DNA from: Pseudomonadota bacterium | GTDB lineage: Bacteria > Bdellovibrionota_B > Oligoflexia > Oligoflexales > CAIYRB01 | Assembly: GCA_026390435.1 (NCBI GenBank) | Contig: JAPLFY010000027.1 | Span: 53,343-117,342 of the forward strand | Length of the DNA stretch: 64,000 bases | Direction: 5' to 3' | In this document: positions 26,908 to 35,408 of the stretch, one piece after another | Numbering within the stretch: position 1 is the stretch's first letter | Layout of the letters: each line of letters starts with the position of its first letter | Program-made: the position numbers and the translations under genes | The notes under the pieces: model-generated | Databases searched by the model: none | What the model saw: only the letters and a program-made list of their open reading frames with translations | What the model was told of the DNA's origin: nothing

Positions 26908-27873
26908 ATGCCCACGCAAAGCATCCCCGTTGTAAACCTAAAAGACTTTCTCGCTGGCGGCGAACGGCGCACGCAATTTATCAGCAATGTAGGCAAAGCC
27001 TTGGCTGACATTGGTTTTTTTGCCTTAGAAGGCCACGGTGTCGACAGCTCGCTCATCGGTCAAGCTTACGGACTGGCGGAGGCGCTATTTCTGCTCCCAG
27101 AAGCCAACAAACGGCGCTATGAAGACCCGAAGCTTAAAGGCCAGCGCGGCTATACCAGTTTCGGACGCGAACATGCCAAGGACGCCGTTGCTCCCGACCT
27201 AAAGGAGTTTTGGCACGTAGGGCAAGAGCTAGCAGCTGGACATAAATTAGAAGCGGTCTATGCACCCAATATCTGGCCAGAAGAGTTGCCGGAATTTCGC
27301 TCGGTCTTCAGTCAACTCTACCGTCAGCTTGAAACGTGCTCGCTGCAGCTACTGCAGGCTTGCGCTTTATACATCAACGAAGATGCTGAGCGCATTGCCG
27401 GCATCGCGGTGGACGGTAATTCCATTTTAAGAGTGATCCACTACCCACCGGTAGCGGCTGATGCCAACCCACAAAGTATCAGAGCCGCCGCCCACGAAGA
27501 TATCAACCTCATCACGCTGCTGTGCGAAGCCACCGCCGGTGGACTTGAGCTGTTGGAGCGTGAGGGAACCTGGCGACCAATCCAAGCCCACCCAGGGCAG
27601 ATCATCGTCGATGCCGGCGATATGATGCAAAATCTGACGAACGGTTACTATAAAAGCACTACTCACCGAGTGGTCAACCCAGACAATTCGCGTGAACGCC
27701 GTTTCTCGATGCCGTTTTTTGTGCATCCGCGTTCGGAGGCAGATCTAACTCCGCTGCCAAGTTGCATCGCCCGGACCGGAGGCCAAGCGATCTACCCACC
27801 CATCACAGCAGGCGTATATTTGCAGCAGCGACTGCGTGAGATTGGGCTCGAAGCCACGTCGGCGGATAAATAA
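26908..27873 (+). CDS. 2-oxoglutarate/Fe(II)-dependent oxygenase, isopenicillin N synthase-like
   Basis: 321 aa from the ATG at 26908, selected for its GGAGG Shine-Dalgarno and because the family begins with an IPVVNLKDF-type motif right after it. The double-stranded beta-helix iron site is intact: His and Asp in AAHEDINLITLL (about 195-197), the distal His in TTHRVVNP (about 252), and the R-x-S motif in RRFSMPFF for 2-oxoglutarate. Such enzymes hydroxylate or desaturate small molecules; the substrate is unknown. Confidence 0.85.
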   Translation: MPTQSIPVVNLKDFLAGGERRTQFISNVGKALADIGFFALEGHGVDSSLIGQAYGLAEALFLLPEANKRRYEDPKLKGQRGYTSFGREHAKDAVAPDLKEFWHVGQELAAGHKLEAVYAPNIWPEELPEFRSVFSQLYRQLETCSLQLLQACALYINEDAERIAGIAVDGNSILRVIHYPPVAADANPQSIRAAAHEDINLITLLCEATAGGLELLEREGTWRPIQAHPGQIIVDAGDMMQNLTNGYYKSTTHRVVNPDNSRERRFSMPFFVHPRSEADLTPLPSCIARTGGQAIYPPITAGVYLQQRLREIGLEATSADK

Positions 27874-27896
27874 GCCGGGTAGCTGCGGCGCTTTAA

Positions 27897-29240
27897 TCAC
27901 TTACAGCTAAGTTCACCGGACAACCAGCCAGGGGCGTACGTCGGAAAAATCCGGCGAACAACCTGGCAGGCATTGTTCGGCAAGGTGTTGTTGGTTGCAG
28001 CCACCTTAACGGCATCTTGAATCAGTTTACCCAAATTTGTGCGTCCGGAAGTATTATCCAGGCCTAAAGTCGGATAAGTTTGGCCCACACGTTTCGCCCA
28101 CGCCAAAAGCAGACTCGCTTTTAGCTGCTCTTTGGAATTAGCCTGCCCATTAGTCAATACGACCGCCGAGTACACTTGCTCTATACCATAAGCGATGATG
28201 GCTCCTATGGAGTGTACCTCTTGGAAGGAAGGCGTCTTGCAGCTCTGTGGTGCTGCGACAGCTCTATTTGAAGTAAAAGTTGCCAGCACCTCAGCGGTCA
28301 TCACTTTACTAGTGCCATCGATGAATACGGACGAGCCAGCATCACGGGTATTTTGAAAGCAATCGAGCGGATCCGTGACTCCTGGATCGCCTCCTAGCGT
28401 GTAGTAAGCATACAAATCGGCAAAAGCCTCATTCACAGCAATCAACAATTCTTCATTATTAATTTTTCGAACCGCTCCTGACTGGGCCTGAAGAGGCTCG
28501 CCGAACAACGGCAAAAAATTAAAAATCCCTCTAGTTGAGCCAACAATGCCCGAGTGAGTATTAAAGACATGATGACCAAACTCGTGTGCAATGGCCCATG
28601 GCACTTCCCAGAAATTGACATTGAGCCAACGGCCTTCACGCACCGACTTGGCACCTTTGGGGTAGATAACAAAGGTAGGGTTCCCGCGATAATTTGGCGA
28701 GTAAGCTAAGTTGTCGACGGACACTGTAATCTCATCGCTATCTTCAAAAACAGTTTCGATTCGCGGCAACACTAGAAGTGCGGCATTGGACAACTTCGTT
28801 GAGGCCGCCGGAATAGTTTCATAAAAATGTAAAGCAGTTGCGAGATTGCCTAAAGCAGCGCGCCCCACTCCTTCCACCGAATTGCGCGGATAATCTACCT
28901 TCTTCGAACACACACGCAGGTTCTGAGCATCGTTTACAACATCCGCAGTCCCGCAATCGTTCGCATTTTCATGCGTTGCGCAGGTCGTCCGCTGATAAAA
29001 GTTATAAAATGAGACATTGATGCCTTTGCCTGTCAAAATTGAGCTATCGCGCTTACTTTGGCAATCAGTATCCGCCACGAAGTACTGAGATGCATAGGCA
29101 CTGTCAAACAAGACGCCTGTAGTTAAAGGCGCCTCACTCTCGCCAGTCTCGCGTGGCTTGATGGGTCCGGAGCAAGCAATAGTCAGCCCTGTAATCATCA
29201 GAGCTGACATTGGCAGGCGAAAGATCAGGAGGGACGGCAT
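27897..29240 (-). CDS. Gluzincin-type metalloprotease-like lipoprotein
   Basis: 447 aa from the ATG at 29240, which has a GAGG Shine-Dalgarno and leads into a lipoprotein signal ending LTIAC. The zinc-binding HEFGHH motif lies in WAIAHEFGHHVFN and the third ligand is plausible in NEAFADLYAYY, an arrangement seen in gluzincins such as the thermolysin/M4 clan. The N-terminal region has several cysteines, likely disulfides. It would be a secreted or surface-anchored protease. It converges on the oxygenase gene with 23 bases between stops. Confidence 0.75.
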   Translation of the reverse strand: MPSLLIFRLPMSALMITGLTIACSGPIKPRETGESEAPLTTGVLFDSAYASQYFVADTDCQSKRDSSILTGKGINVSFYNFYQRTTCATHENANDCGTADVVNDAQNLRVCSKKVDYPRNSVEGVGRAALGNLATALHFYETIPAASTKLSNAALLVLPRIETVFEDSDEITVSVDNLAYSPNYRGNPTFVIYPKGAKSVREGRWLNVNFWEVPWAIAHEFGHHVFNTHSGIVGSTRGIFNFLPLFGEPLQAQSGAVRKINNEELLIAVNEAFADLYAYYTLGGDPGVTDPLDCFQNTRDAGSSVFIDGTSKVMTAEVLATFTSNRAVAAPQSCKTPSFQEVHSIGAIIAYGIEQVYSAVVLTNGQANSKEQLKASLLLAWAKRVGQTYPTLGLDNTSGRTNLGKLIQDAVKVAATNNTLPNNACQVVRRIFPTYAPGWLSGELSCK

Positions 29241-29353
29241 AGATGCCTCAGCAACAACGGAGGGGGGGGGGACGCAGCGGGGGGAAGAACAACGGCAAGA
29301 ATCAACAAGAATCAACAAGAATCAAGAAAGCCGGGACACTACTTCAGGAAAAG

Positions 29354-31420
29354 CTATGCACCTAAATGCATAAGTGAAGGTACAGACAAATCACAGGCGA
29401 TGGTGATACCACCCTCGGCACGAGGTCTAAACTTCACTTTAGTACCTACCTGTAGCTGCTTAAGATTAGCTTTAGCTACATCAGATGGAAAAAACATAAC
29501 ACTACCCTGTTCAAAGGCTGGATCCTCAACACTCAGCCAACCCACACGTTCAGGGTTATAGTGAGTAACGCGACCAATAAATTCAAAATCTCCGTGGGAT
29601 CCACCGTCGACAACCATTGAGCCCGTAGTTTTTATGGCACTCAAGGCTTTTACAAAAGCATCACGCTTTGGGTCATTTTCACGCACAAAGATATACAACA
29701 TGTGCTTTGCACGAGTACATGCCACGTAAATCAAACTTGCCATAATTGGGTGATCTACAGGCAAATTATATTCACTAACGTTCATCAAGATGCCGACCGA
29801 GGTTTCTAAACCCTTAAAGCCAGCGATCGTACTAATCCCAATCGAACTCTTTGGGGCTTTGGCTTCTTTCCAGCTCTTCTTTTGCGTATGGGTTAAACGG
29901 TGCAGCGGAATCTTGATCACTTCTTCAGTCTGATAAAGGACCGATTCCTTTGCTGCCGGATTCCTTGCTGAAAGTATTGTTAGATCCGAATTCTGGAGCC
30001 CTTCTTCACGGGTAAGCTGTCTGACCAATTTTCCAAGCAGTCTGCGAGCATCTTCAGCGTCTTTGTAAACCACGATTTCCGGAACATACCCCAAACGACC
30101 CGAGTGACTATGCATCATGCCGGAGTTGCGACGGAAGCTCCGCGAAAAGGCGGCAATTTCACGCGTCGTACGGTAGTTATGCACCAGCGGAAAATAAGGT
30201 GGCTTGATCGGCAAGGTATCGGTAGCGACAAAAGCTTGTTCGTCACTTCCGGAACCAAATACGCCTTGGCTACTGTCAAAAAATAAGTAAAAACGCGCGT
30301 CATCGTTTTGAACGAGTAAGGTTTCTATAGCTTCCCACCAAAATGGCTGCACATCTTGAGCTTCGTCACAAATCAGCACATCATAGCGCTCCGTCGATGC
30401 GGCGATCGCCTTCTTTAGGCGCTCAGGTGCTTCGTACTGCACCCAGTCTTCGCGCGCGCCAGTGTATTCACTAGCTGGCATCAACAGATTTATGCCGTGA
30501 TTGGTCCCGATATCCGTATAGGTCATAGCCACTATACCTTCTCCGAGATCACGTTTTAACAGTAAATTGAGCAGGCCGTTTGAGCCAAGCACGAGAACTT
30601 TCTTGCCCTGATCACGAAAATGCTTTGCCAGCATGCTAGCTAACATTGTTTTACCGGTGCCGGCCTCGCCCTCAATACCTAACCTATTCACACTTGCGAT
30701 TGGCATGATGAGCGTCGTGTGGATATTTTCAACGTCTCGCAATTGATTTTCGTGACCATCGATATAGTCGCGCAAATAGAGCTTAGTGGTGAAGGCTGCA
30801 CCAATCAACAAACGGTCAAGATCAGCACCCACATCGGCAAAACGGCGGTAATGTTCTGGCTGTGATTTGCTAGCGATCTCAGCCAAGCTGCGACCTAAAT
30901 CCTTGATGCGTTCACGGCCAATGATAATCTCAGGAACTATACTTGATGACTGCGGAAATTCGCTTTCAGATGCCCCTGGGAAACAAACGGCATGACTGAC
31001 CGGCACTTTGACATTATGGCGACGAAGGAAGCGCAAGAAACGCCCCTTCCACACCAAAGACTGCTGAAATGGGTCTTTTATGGAGAAGCTTTCACCTCTG
31101 CGGTTGACCGAATAGAAGACTCCAGTTTGGCCGTCATGCCGGATCCGTCCACCCTTCACCTCTACGACAACGATGCCGTATTCGGGATGGTAACAAACAA
31201 AATCGATCTCGTTGTCTTTAAGGCCTTCATCTCCGTCCATAGTAGATAGTGTGCAGGAGTGATAAACTTGCCAGCCTGCGCCAAGGGTCGCCCGGCATTG
31301 TTCGTAAAACTGCTCTTCGGCTGAACTGGCAAACACAACCCTGGTCTGCTCATCATCAGGATACAGTTTGGCCCTAGATCCGGATGATTGTTTCGCATTT
31401 GACTGGGAAATTTCTGTCAT
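29354..31420 (-). CDS. NERD nuclease-UvrD/Rep-type helicase fusion
   Basis: 688 aa. An N-terminal NERD (nuclease-related) domain covers about 35-150, with Asp73 and the EVKGG motif (Glu87, Lys89) marking a PD-(D/E)XK-like site. A superfamily 1 helicase follows: Walker A GEAGTGKT (251-258), Walker B LICDEAQD, and motif VI region VACTRAKHMLYIF. NERD helicases are thought to process or restrict DNA; some are linked to defence. The gene overlaps the ftsK stop by four bases (ATGA), so translation is coupled to ftsK. Confidence 0.85.
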   Translation of the reverse strand: MTEISQSNAKQSSGSRAKLYPDDEQTRVVFASSAEEQFYEQCRATLGAGWQVYHSCTLSTMDGDEGLKDNEIDFVCYHPEYGIVVVEVKGGRIRHDGQTGVFYSVNRRGESFSIKDPFQQSLVWKGRFLRFLRRHNVKVPVSHAVCFPGASESEFPQSSSIVPEIIIGRERIKDLGRSLAEIASKSQPEHYRRFADVGADLDRLLIGAAFTTKLYLRDYIDGHENQLRDVENIHTTLIMPIASVNRLGIEGEAGTGKTMLASMLAKHFRDQGKKVLVLGSNGLLNLLLKRDLGEGIVAMTYTDIGTNHGINLLMPASEYTGAREDWVQYEAPERLKKAIAASTERYDVLICDEAQDVQPFWWEAIETLLVQNDDARFYLFFDSSQGVFGSGSDEQAFVATDTLPIKPPYFPLVHNYRTTREIAAFSRSFRRNSGMMHSHSGRLGYVPEIVVYKDAEDARRLLGKLVRQLTREEGLQNSDLTILSARNPAAKESVLYQTEEVIKIPLHRLTHTQKKSWKEAKAPKSSIGISTIAGFKGLETSVGILMNVSEYNLPVDHPIMASLIYVACTRAKHMLYIFVRENDPKRDAFVKALSAIKTTGSMVVDGGSHGDFEFIGRVTHYNPERVGWLSVEDPAFEQGSVMFFPSDVAKANLKQLQVGTKVKFRPRAEGGITIACDLSVPSLMHLGA

Positions 31421-33432
31421 TTCTTTTTCGCCTTCGCAGCTTTGACCATGGATTGAACTTCAGATTCAGCTAAATATGCACCATGTAGTCTGCGGGCTTG
31501 GCCAGCAGCTAGGAAAATCATATCACCTTTACCCAGTAAAGTTTCGGCACCGTTCTGATCAAGTATGGTGCGAGAATCGATACCACTCATGACCCTAAAG
31601 GCCACTCGAGTTGGGAAATTGGCCTTAATCAGTCCGGTAACGACGTCGGCTGATGGCCGCTGGGTGGCAATCACCATATGGATCCCGCAAGCCCTAGATT
31701 TTTGCGCCAAGCGCGTGATCGGTGTTTCAATTTCTTTACCCAGTAGCATCATCATGTCAGCCATCTCATCGATGATCAGCACGATATAAGGCATAATCGA
31801 CCATTTGCCCTCGTATGCTAGAAAATCGCTTCTCTTCTGTGTACGAATGATCTCGTTAAAGGAATCGATGTTACGAGCACCGACCGCTTGCATCCGGCGA
31901 TAGCGTTCGTCCATCTCAGCGATCAGGCGCCCCAAAGCAAGGCGGGCCTCAGCGGCTGGATCAGTGATCACCTTGCATGCCATATGCGGCAGGTCATTAT
32001 AGGCTGCCATCTCCACCATTTTCGGATCGATCATCACTAGGCGCAAGGTTGATGCGGAATGGCGGGCGATCAAACTGCCGATCAGAGTGTTCATAAACAC
32101 TGATTTACCAGCGCCAGTCGAACCGGCAACGAGTAAGTGTGGCATTTCTGCCAGATCCTCAACCACCGCATTGCCAAAGATATCGACACCCATAGCGATC
32201 GGCAGTTTGCGTTTATTTGCGCGAAAATCTTGGCTTGCGAGTAATTCTGCGAAGCCAATCACAGCGCGTTCGCTGTTTGGCACTTCAAAGCCGACGGTAT
32301 CTTTGCCAGGAATGGGAGCTAGAACTCGCAAGCTCTGCGCCTTAAGCATACGCGCCAGGTCTTCACCTACTGCAGATATCTTACTAACTTTAGTTCCTGC
32401 AGCTGGTTTAAATTCAAACGTAGTGACTACAGGGCCTTGGGTTACGTCGGTGATCTCGCCATGAATCTTGAACTGAGCGAGCTGTTCAACCAGGTGAGCC
32501 GAAAGATGACGGAATTTATCGCTTTGGTCCGGAGCCTTTTTTGTCGTTGAGAAGAGGCTGGCATCAGGCTTGCCGTGAGCCGGACCATCGTAGCTCAGCT
32601 CCATGTCAAAATAAGGTTCTTGGGGAGCGCTAGCTGAATTTTGGTTGGAACGTGCTCTTGCAGGCGTAGCTGAGGAAGATCCCGCGCTACCAGCACTTTG
32701 CATAGGCGCGACAGAAACTTTTTTAGCGTTATTGTGAAACATCCGCTTGTAAAGCCGGTAGAAAAAACGCCGGACATAATAGAGACCTTCGCGCCAGACC
32801 GACGCTGTTTGTGATAAACGCAGGTTCCCGGAAAGCACTAGACCTACAAAGCCGACAACCGCTAATGCCGTAAGCGTCCCACCGAATCCGAGTTGCGGCA
32901 TAAAACCGCGGTGGAAGTGACGCCCAATGATGCCGCCAAAACCAAAGCTAGGTACCGAGAAGCCGGTGCGCGGTAGTAATACTTCGGCAAACCCCGCAAA
33001 GTCAGCTGCTAGGATTAGTAAACCAATCACGCGCCGAGCTTGGGGCCACAGCACGAATCCTGTCACTGTTAGAGCACCCCAGAAAGTGATCGCGATAGGC
33101 CAGACCATACCAATGACGCCAAACCGACCGAGAATATGGGCGGCTGCAGCGGCACCGAGTGGGCCAGCTAAATTAGTGACACCGCGAACATTAACGCCAG
33201 CGGCGGTATAGTCATATGGATTGAAGCTGTAACAAGCGAGCGCTAGAAAGCAACCCACCCCCATAAGTACAAATCCCCACGCTTCAAGCCATGCCGACTT
33301 AACCGGAACAGCTGCGTGTAGTTTTCTCTCAAAGACCGTGGGTATGCTAATCAAGGTAGTCTCTCCGTCTGTGTGCGAGCGCGGATGTCCGCTCAGCTTG
33401 ATATTCAAGCCGCGTTCCAGCTGGAGAGGCAT
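31417..33432 (-). CDS. ftsK: FtsK/SpoIIIE DNA translocase lacking a gamma domain
   Basis: 671 aa. Four N-terminal membrane segments (about 52-70, 88-112, 115-150, 183-205), a short Ser/Ala/Asn-rich linker (about 240-300), then the motor: the alpha domain, Walker A GSTGAGKS (437-444) and Walker B VLIIDEMAD. It would pump chromosome DNA at the septum. The protein stops at ESEVQSMVKAAKAKKK, directly after the motor, so the winged-helix gamma domain that reads KOPS and activates XerCD is missing. No Shine-Dalgarno is seen at the ATG; the true start may be further downstream. Confidence 0.9.
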   Translation of the reverse strand: MPLQLERGLNIKLSGHPRSHTDGETTLISIPTVFERKLHAAVPVKSAWLEAWGFVLMGVGCFLALACYSFNPYDYTAAGVNVRGVTNLAGPLGAAAAAHILGRFGVIGMVWPIAITFWGALTVTGFVLWPQARRVIGLLILAADFAGFAEVLLPRTGFSVPSFGFGGIIGRHFHRGFMPQLGFGGTLTALAVVGFVGLVLSGNLRLSQTASVWREGLYYVRRFFYRLYKRMFHNNAKKVSVAPMQSAGSAGSSSATPARARSNQNSASAPQEPYFDMELSYDGPAHGKPDASLFSTTKKAPDQSDKFRHLSAHLVEQLAQFKIHGEITDVTQGPVVTTFEFKPAAGTKVSKISAVGEDLARMLKAQSLRVLAPIPGKDTVGFEVPNSERAVIGFAELLASQDFRANKRKLPIAMGVDIFGNAVVEDLAEMPHLLVAGSTGAGKSVFMNTLIGSLIARHSASTLRLVMIDPKMVEMAAYNDLPHMACKVITDPAAEARLALGRLIAEMDERYRRMQAVGARNIDSFNEIIRTQKRSDFLAYEGKWSIMPYIVLIIDEMADMMMLLGKEIETPITRLAQKSRACGIHMVIATQRPSADVVTGLIKANFPTRVAFRVMSGIDSRTILDQNGAETLLGKGDMIFLAAGQARRLHGAYLAESEVQSMVKAAKAKKK

Positions 33433-33521
33433 AACTAACAGTCTAAAAATACTGGGAATACAGTGTCGCCGAGGGTACTAGAAAGCGACCAAGGCCTTGA
33501 CACGACGTAGCTGGGCTGACA

Positions 33522-33560
33522 GGGGGGGCGTCCCAACAAGTGCTACCGACGCTCCCCCCC
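33522..33560. terminator. G/C-run hairpin between aldolase and ftsK genes
   Basis: GGGGGGGCGTC pairs with GACGCTCCCCCCC around a 15-base loop with a two-base bulge. It lies 25 bases after the aldolase stop on the minus strand and about 90 bases before ftsK. It lacks a U-run; it may end the aldolase transcript or act as a pause site. Confidence 0.45.
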
Positions 33561-33584
33561 CCCACACACAACTTTGCCTGGACC

Positions 33585-34604
33585 TTAGGCCCGCTCCATC
33601 TCTGCCGTGTACGCCCCAAGTCGAGCAGCACTATTTAGGCGAGCGCGGCGAGCAAACGCGGCAGCTCCAGCCTTAAGATTTTCAGGTTTACCTCCCCATG
33701 CTTTCAATGCAGGTGCTTGCAAGGCGCGTCCGTAAGAGAACGACAACTGCCACGGCAAGTTTTTGAAGGTCGCATTCATCGCATGGAGATGCTGCGTCGC
33801 CAGCTCATCTGATTGACCACCGGACAAGAACACAATTCCAGGGACCGCTGCTGGCACCGTCCGCAAAAAGGTCTTAATGGTCCGTTCGGCCACGCTCCTA
33901 ATATCAGCATGCACACCAGCGTCGGCTCCTGACAAGATCATGTTCGGCTTGAGCAGCATGCCCTCCAGTCTAACGCGCTGCTCACGCAGCTTATTAAACA
34001 CGTGAACTAAGGCACGCGAGGTGACCTCCTCACAGCGATCAATGCTGTGGGTACCGTCCATAATCACTTCGGGCTCGACTATCGGAACGATGGACTGCTC
34101 CTGCGCCAAACTTGCATAGCGCGCCAGAGCCTCTGCATTCGCAATCAAGCAGGTCTCACTCGGAATTCCGTCAGCGATATTGATCACGGCGCGCCACTTA
34201 GCAAAGCGAGCACCTAGTTTATGATACTCCTTAAAGCGCTCGCGTAGTCCATCAAGGCCTTCGGTAATTTTTTCACCGGGACAATTCGCCAAATCCTTGG
34301 CTCCAGTGTCGACCTTAATGCCGGGAATTATGCCAAGTTTATTAAACAGCTCAACAAAAGGCGTTCCGTCGGCTGCTTTCTGCCGTAGCGTCTCGTCGTA
34401 AAGAATCACACCGCTGATATATTCGTTGATACCGGGGGCGGCGAAAAGCATCTCACGGTAATCCCGCCGCGCGGTTTCAGAGTTAGCGAGGTTAATTTTC
34501 TGAAAGCGTTTTTCTATCGTCGCATGACTTTCATCCGCAGCCAAAATGCCTTTGCCGGGAGCTACCAGTGCCTGGGCCGTTGCGATTAAATCTTGTACGC
34601 TCAT
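33585..34604 (-). CDS. fba: Class I fructose-bisphosphate aldolase
   Basis: 339 aa from the ATG at 34604, because the family starts MSVQDLIATAQALVAPGKGI and the upstream extension is poor. It cleaves fructose 1,6-bisphosphate in glycolysis through a Schiff-base lysine. Family blocks include GKGILAADES, the ARFAKWRAVI block holding active-site Lys, and ILLKPNMI-like LEGMLLKPNMILSG with the Schiff-base lysine. Eukaryote-type class I aldolases are common in several deltaproteobacterial and Bdellovibrio-like groups. An AAAGGA Shine-Dalgarno precedes the start. Confidence 0.93.
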   Translation of the reverse strand: MSVQDLIATAQALVAPGKGILAADESHATIEKRFQKINLANSETARRDYREMLFAAPGINEYISGVILYDETLRQKAADGTPFVELFNKLGIIPGIKVDTGAKDLANCPGEKITEGLDGLRERFKEYHKLGARFAKWRAVINIADGIPSETCLIANAEALARYASLAQEQSIVPIVEPEVIMDGTHSIDRCEEVTSRALVHVFNKLREQRVRLEGMLLKPNMILSGADAGVHADIRSVAERTIKTFLRTVPAAVPGIVFLSGGQSDELATQHLHAMNATFKNLPWQLSFSYGRALQAPALKAWGGKPENLKAGAAAFARRARLNSAARLGAYTAEMERA

Positions 34605-34732
34605 ATGCGAGAGTCCTTTGGTTAAGCTATAGGGCTTAGTGGAGCATAGCATTGAGTGGTCCGCAAGAATGGTCCACAACGGGTCCAGTAATAATTTTTA
34701 GCTTAAATGTGGAGACTGCTCGATACGAAAAA

Positions 34733-34751
34733 GCCCGCCGGATAGGCGGGC
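34733..34751 (-). terminator. Intrinsic terminator of the pilin gene
   Basis: On the minus strand, GCCCGCC and GGCGGGC form a seven-base stem with a five-base loop, followed at once by a TTTTT run. It lies 27 bases after the pilin stop at 34778. A textbook rho-independent terminator. Confidence 0.9.
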
Positions 34752-34777
34752 GAGGTAACTTAATGAAGCAAGTCAAA

Positions 34778-35251
34778 TCACAATGGAGTAGTCGGGCCAG
34801 CCCCCCCTTTGACGCAGTCATAGACTAAGTACAACTCTTTCAGATGATTTATTTTCCACTGGTCTTTCTGTAAGCAGTTCGATGATATAATGGTCAAGGT
34901 ATTAGCATACGCAAAGGCATCGAAACCAGCAGCGGTGAGAGCCACATTATATTGATACCGACGGTGACCCTGGATATCGAACCCGAGATCGTTTGGGGGG
35001 ACAACGCCGCTCGTAGGAGTTTGTATCAGCGCATAAAAGACGTCACGGTCGCCAAAATAACTCTGCTCCAAAGTATAAATATGCGAAAGATTCGACTTCG
35101 CTTCCGACTGCTTCGCCTTCGCCTGAAAGCTTTGAAACTTCGGTACAGCGAGTGCAGCAAGCACTCCAATAATCGCCACCACAATCATCAGCTCGACTAA
35201 GCTGAAGCCCTTATCGTTTTTTAAACTAAATGGTGCTGATAGCGTGCTCAT
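34778..35251 (-). CDS. pilA: Type IV major pilin (PilA-like)
   Basis: 157 aa. The prepilin peptidase site is KG|FSLVELM with Gly15 before the cut and the conserved Glu at position 5 of the mature protein (Glu20), followed by a hydrophobic helix [17 protein letters not shown]. The C-terminal domain has a pair of cysteines (SNC, YDC) that could form the pilin D-loop disulfide. It has a good GAGGAGA Shine-Dalgarno and its own terminator, as expected for a highly expressed pilus subunit. No other pil genes are in the window. Confidence 0.93.
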   Translation of the reverse strand: MSTLSAPFSLKNDKGFSLVELMIVVAIIGVLAALAVPKFQSFQAKAKQSEAKSNLSHIYTLEQSYFGDRDVFYALIQTPTSGVVPPNDLGFDIQGHRRYQYNVALTAAGFDAFAYANTLTIISSNCLQKDQWKINHLKELYLVYDCVKGGAGPTTPL

Positions 35252-35408
35252 ATCGTTCTCCTCGGCCGGTTATATCGATCCCTCTCAGTGAACTTTGAGC
35301 AATGCGTTCCAACCCATCCGTCTTGCTCTTAGGTGAATTCGGCAACTTGCGGACGAAACTTTAGGAGAACCTGCAATCACTCTGGGACGGAATTCCGGGA
35401 CCTAGAAA

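Noticed and set aside
29259..29290. Runs of G upstream of the metalloprotease-like gene as phase-variable tracts
   Set aside because: They lie upstream of the preferred start codon, so length change would not shift the frame; only a weak effect on expression is possible.
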